Part shown: positions 7,564 through 10,011 of the stretch, in pieces
Layout: the number at the start of each line of letters is the position of its first letter
How positions within the stretch are numbered: position 1 is the first letter of the stretch
Translations under genes and position numbers: made by a program
The notes under the pieces: generated by a model
What the model was told of the DNA's origin: nothing
Databases searched by the model: none
What the model saw: only the letters and a program-made list of their open reading frames with translations
Source of the DNA: Methylophilales bacterium
GTDB lineage: Bacteria > Pseudomonadota > Gammaproteobacteria > Burkholderiales > Methylophilaceae
Assembly (NCBI GenBank): GCA_013205275.1
Contig: JABMNG010000180.1
Coordinates: 1 to 10,011 of the forward strand
Reading direction: 5' to 3'
DNA length: 10,011 bases

Positions 7564-8197
7564 CTCCAAACATTTTTTGAAATTCTTGGATTTTAACTAG
7601 CTCGTCCTTGTATAGATTTGACTGATCAAGGTAAGAGACAATGTCAATTAAACTGATGATGGAATGAACAGGCAACTTTAGATTTCTTGAGGCCTCCTCC
7701 GTTGCTGTTAACCCATGAGATCCTTTTTCTTGTCTGTCTATGGCAACAAATACCCCAACAGGGATGCCGCCGTTGGCTTTAATTAATTGGTTGGACTCAT
7801 TAATTGATGTGCCAGCAGAAATAACATCATCAATAATTAGAACATTGCCATTGATAGGGGCGCCAATGATAATCCCCCCTTCGCCGTGATCCTTCTCTTC
7901 TTTTCTGTTGAAGCAATACGGAATATTTAGCCCCTGTTCTGCCAATGCAATTGCAATTGTGCTGACCAGAGGAATGCCTTTATAAGCAGGCCCATACAAC
8001 ATATCAAAATTTATATTTTTTTCGATAATTATGTTCGCATAGAATTGCCCAAGTAATTTTAAGCTGTCACCATCATCAAAAGCCCCCAGATTGAAAAAAT
8101 AAGGACTTTTCCTCCCTGCCTTGGTCAGGAAGTCACCAAATTTTAAAACATTTTTTCTAATTGCTAATTCAATGAATGATGTTTTGTTTAATGTCAT
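7556..8197 (-). CDS. pyrE: Orotate phosphoribosyltransferase
   Basis: At 213 residues the protein has exactly the length of the E. coli enzyme. The PRPP-binding motif VLIIDDVISAGTS is at 119-131. The flexible catalytic loop RKEEKDHGEGG is at 98-108, with Arg98, Lys99, Lys102 and His104 in the expected places. The substrate-side block LYGPAYKGIPL is at 67-77. PyrE joins orotate to PRPP to form OMP, the fifth step of de novo pyrimidine synthesis, in the cytoplasm. The ATG is supported by GAGGT at 8212-8208, ten bases upstream. Start-to-start distance to the divergent xth gene is only 15 bp, so the pyrE promoter must lie inside xth. This leaves no room for a long leader or attenuator like that upstream of pyrE in enteric bacteria. 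The TAG stop lies inside the gatB end (8-bp overlap). Confidence 0.97.
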   Translation of the reverse strand: MTLNKTSFIELAIRKNVLKFGDFLTKAGRKSPYFFNLGAFDDGDSLKLLGQFYANIIIEKNINFDMLYGPAYKGIPLVSTIAIALAEQGLNIPYCFNRKEEKDHGEGGIIIGAPINGNVLIIDDVISAGTSINESNQLIKANGGIPVGVFVAIDRQEKGSHGLTATEEASRNLKLPVHSIISLIDIVSYLDQSNLYKDELVKIQEFQKMFGVI

Positions 8198-8202
8198 ATA
8201 AT
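8197..8202 (+). promoter_or_regulatory. Candidate -10 box of xth, overlapping the pyrE start
   Basis: A perfect TATAAT ends 10 bases before the xth ATG. Initiation six to eight bases downstream would start the transcript about three to five bases before the ATG, so the message would be leaderless or nearly so. That fits the lack of any Shine-Dalgarno sequence: the bases before the ATG read TTTAATACCTC. I see no convincing -35 box at 16-18 bp upstream. Confidence 0.4.
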
Positions 8203-8207
8203 TTAAT

Positions 8208-8212
8208 ACCTC
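8208..8212 (-). promoter_or_regulatory. Ribosome binding site of pyrE
   Basis: On the minus strand GAGGT precedes the pyrE ATG (8197) by ten bases. It abuts the xth ATG on the other strand and fills one third of the 15-bp gap between the two genes. It supports the chosen pyrE start. Confidence 0.65.
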
Positions 8213-8986
8213 ATGAAGATTATAACCTTAAATTTAAATGGAATTCGATCAGCTGCTAGAAAAGGACTTTATCCTTGGCTAGAGTCTCAGAATGCAGATT
8301 TTGTTTGTCTTCAAGAATTAAAAGCTCATGCGAAAGATCTGGCTGATGACATAAGGGCACCGAAGAATTATTTGGGCTATTTTAGTTATGCAATCAAAAA
8401 AGGATACAGCGGAGTAGGAATATATAGTCGCCTGAAGCCAAATAAAGTAACTACCATTTTAGATATCCCAGAGATTGATGATGAGGGGCGCTATATTGAG
8501 CTTGAATTTGATTCATTGATTATTATTTCTGTATACCTTCCGTCGGGATCAAGTGGTGATGAGCGCCAGGCATTCAAATACAAGGTCCTGGAAAAAATTA
8601 TTAAAATTTTTGAATTAAAAATTAAACAAGGAAAAAATATTATAGTTTGTGGCGACTTTAATATTGCGCATCATGAGATTGACTTAAAAAATTATAAGGG
8701 TAATCGAAAAAATTCTGGATTTCTTCCAGCTGAAAGGGCCTGGCTGACTAATTTATTTGATAATGTTGGCTACAACGATGTGTATCGTAACTTATACCCT
8801 GAGCATTCTGATGAGGCATATACTTGGTGGAGTAACCGTGGTCAAGCATGGCTAAAAAATGTAGGGTGGCGAATTGATTACCAGATAGCAAATAGCTCCT
8901 TTGCTGCTAAGGCATTAACTGGAGATATTTATAAAGAGACTCGATTTAGCGATCACGCACCTTTAATAATTAATTACTCAGATTAG
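8213..8986 (+). CDS. xth: Exodeoxyribonuclease III / AP endonuclease (ExoIII/ExoA family)
   Basis: This 257-residue enzyme of the endonuclease/exonuclease/phosphatase superfamily has a complete active site. Asn7 is in LNLNGIR, the metal ligand Glu35 in CLQELKAH, and Tyr108 in VYLPSG. Asp148 and Asn150 lie in GDFNIAHHEIDL, Asp222 in WRIDYQ, and the terminal Asp247-His248 pair in SDHAP. It should cut DNA 5' of abasic sites and degrade duplex DNA from 3' ends in base-excision repair. Length matches the 250-270 residue family. The start is fixed by the canonical N-terminus MKIITLNLNG, although no ribosome site precedes it. The gene sits alone on the plus strand between two minus-strand genes, starting 15 bp from pyrE and overlapping the ampG end by 4 bp. 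Confidence 0.96.
   Translation: MKIITLNLNGIRSAARKGLYPWLESQNADFVCLQELKAHAKDLADDIRAPKNYLGYFSYAIKKGYSGVGIYSRLKPNKVTTILDIPEIDDEGRYIELEFDSLIIISVYLPSGSSGDERQAFKYKVLEKIIKIFELKIKQGKNIIVCGDFNIAHHEIDLKNYKGNRKNSGFLPAERAWLTNLFDNVGYNDVYRNLYPEHSDEAYTWWSNRGQAWLKNVGWRIDYQIANSSFAAKALTGDIYKETRFSDHAPLIINYSD
8219..8224 (-). promoter_or_regulatory. Candidate -10 box of pyrE, inside the first codons of xth
   Basis: A perfect TATAAT on the minus strand (read from 8224 to 8219) lies in codons 3-4 of xth. Initiation would fall near 8212, directly at or just before the GAGGT ribosome site of pyrE, giving a leader of about 15 bases. The upstream region holds only a poor -35 match (TCGAAT at 8248-8243, 18-bp spacer). 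Confidence 0.35.
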
Positions 8987-10011
8987 GATTTATTCCAAGG
9001 GGCAATTTTGATAAGAAGGAGCATTCCTGGTATTGCAATAAAAAAACAAAATATAAAAAAGTTATGCCAACCAAATAAATCAACCAAGTAACCGGTTGAA
9101 GCATTGGTAAAAGTTCTCGGTACTGATGCAAGGCTCGTAAATAGTGCAAATTGGGTCGCAGTAAATTTAGGGTTCGTAGTTTTTGCGATATAAGCAATAA
9201 ATGCAGTAGTCCCAAGTCCGGCAGCAAAAAACTCCAATCCGACCGTAATCCCTAATATTAAAGGGTTGTTTCCGGATATTGCAAGCCAAGCAAAGCTTAA
9301 TGTAGCAAACATTTGCATAAATCCAAAAATCCATAGAGCACGATTAATCCCAAGTTTAATCATCCAAATACCACCTAAAATACCGCCAATTATGCTTGCC
9401 CATAACCCTGAGTTTTTTGCAATGATACCAATCTCGGTCATTGTAAAACCAAGGTCCATATAGAATGGGGTAGCAAGCGCGGTTGCCATGCTATCACCCA
9501 CTTTGTATAGAAAAATAAATAGTAAGATCAACAATGCCTCTTTTATTCCCTTGCGATTAATAAATTCCCTGAATGGCTCAATCACTGCCTCCTTGAGTGT
9601 TTTAGGTTGTATTGTTTTTAATAAAGGTTCTTTTATTAAGATTGTTAGTATGATTCCTGGCATCATAAATAAGCCTGTAATAAAAAATACAAGATCCCAT
9701 GAAAAGACATCAGCCAATATAAGGGAAAGAGAGCCGGGAATTAAGCTTGAAATTTTATATGCATTAACATGGATGGCATTGCCAAGACCCAGCTCATTGT
9801 CTAGGAGCAACTCTCTACGATACGCATCAATTACTACATCTTGGCTAGCACTAAAAAAAGCAATGGCTATTGATATTATGGCGACTGTTACTATCTGAGA
9901 TTTTGGATCTATGAAGCCAGCGATGCTAATTGAAGATAAAAGTAATACCTGGAAAATAATTAACCACCCTCTTCTTCGTCCCATTGGAAATGAAAATCGA
10001 TCGAATAGTGG
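8983..10011 (-). CDS. ampG: AmpG-family MFS permease (muropeptide transporter), N-terminus outside window
   Basis: The reading frame is open from the right edge to the TAA at 8985-8983 and gives 342 residues. An ATG at 9984 is an internal methionine, not the start: the frame upstream encodes PLFDRFSFP directly before MGRRRGWL. The P-L-x-D-R then GRRRGW arrangement is the AmpG hallmark in the loop after the second helix. SASQDVVIDAYRREL and the C-terminal TATQFALFTSLASVPR block also fit AmpG. About ten membrane helices are visible, so roughly two helices and 60-80 residues are missing. Known AmpG proteins import GlcNAc-anhydroMurNAc muropeptides from the periplasm by proton symport for wall recycling. 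Substrate is inferred from family only, as AmpG-like permeases in different bacteria vary. The 3' end overlaps convergent xth by 4 bp. Confidence 0.88.
   Translation of the reverse strand, partial: PLFDRFSFPMGRRRGWLIIFQVLLLSSISIAGFIDPKSQIVTVAIISIAIAFFSASQDVVIDAYRRELLLDNELGLGNAIHVNAYKISSLIPGSLSLILADVFSWDLVFFITGLFMMPGIILTILIKEPLLKTIQPKTLKEAVIEPFREFINRKGIKEALLILLFIFLYKVGDSMATALATPFYMDLGFTMTEIGIIAKNSGLWASIIGGILGGIWMIKLGINRALWIFGFMQMFATLSFAWLAISGNNPLILGITVGLEFFAAGLGTTAFIAYIAKTTNPKFTATQFALFTSLASVPRTFTNASTGYLVDLFGWHNFFIFCFFIAIPGMLLLIKIAPWNKS

Noticed and set aside
7565..7590. Possible terminator hairpin TCCAA ... TTGGA after gatB
   Set aside because: The stem is only 5 bp with a 16-base loop, and the T-run is inside the loop, not after the stem, so it is not a plausible intrinsic terminator.
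8970..9227. An 85-codon minus-strand frame at the end of ampG
   Set aside because: It overlaps the conserved AmpG C-terminus in another frame and its Leu-rich translation resembles nothing.
9266..9898. Open plus-strand frames (65 and 136 codons) opposite to ampG
   Set aside because: They mirror the hydrophobic codons of the permease; no ribosome site or family resemblance is seen, whereas the minus-strand frame is clearly AmpG.
1..10011. A hidden new multi-gene system (defence, mobile or metabolic)
   Set aside because: Every base except about 127 lies in genes of well-known housekeeping families with intact motifs; no cargo genes, repeats, integrase or atypical composition are seen.

Overview
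The window is an ordinary, very tightly packed piece of chromosome from an AT-rich bacterium, most likely a betaproteobacterium with a streamlined genome. The Methylophilales (OM43 / Methylopumilus-like) are my best guess. The basis is the gene order mreB-mreC-mreD-mrdA-rodA divergent from gatC-gatA-gatB, followed by pyrE, xth and an ampG-type permease, together with the protein sequences, the AT-rich codon choice and the near absence of intergenic DNA. The taxon is an inference from memory of family and synteny patterns, not a search result.

Left half (1-4282, minus strand): a cell-elongation operon reading right to left, mreB > mreC > mreD > mrdA (PBP2) > rodA. Only the first 21 codons of rodA are inside. 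Every junction is an overlap or a gap of a few bases (TAATG, ATGA, 7 bp, ATGA), so translation is probably coupled. Together these genes encode the MreB filament, its membrane partners MreC and MreD, and the PBP2-RodA synthase that builds the lateral peptidoglycan wall.

Middle (4283-7563, plus strand): a 104-bp divergent intergenic region with candidate promoters, then gatC-gatA-gatB. These encode the three subunits of the tRNA-dependent amidotransferase that converts mischarged Asp-tRNA(Asn) and/or Glu-tRNA(Gln). The junctions are again 1-bp spaced or overlapping.

Right part (7556-10011): three genes on alternating strands, pyrE (minus), xth (plus) and an AmpG-family MFS permease (minus, cut by the window edge). 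gatB and pyrE overlap tail to tail by 8 bp, pyrE and xth start only 15 bp apart, and xth and ampG overlap tail to tail by 4 bp. No room is left for conventional promoters or terminators. The most unusual signal in the window is here: two perfect TATAAT hexamers facing each other across the pyrE/xth gap.

I found no RNA genes, mobile elements, CRISPR arrays, or evidence of a new multi-gene system. No stretch longer than about 104 bp lacks a gene.
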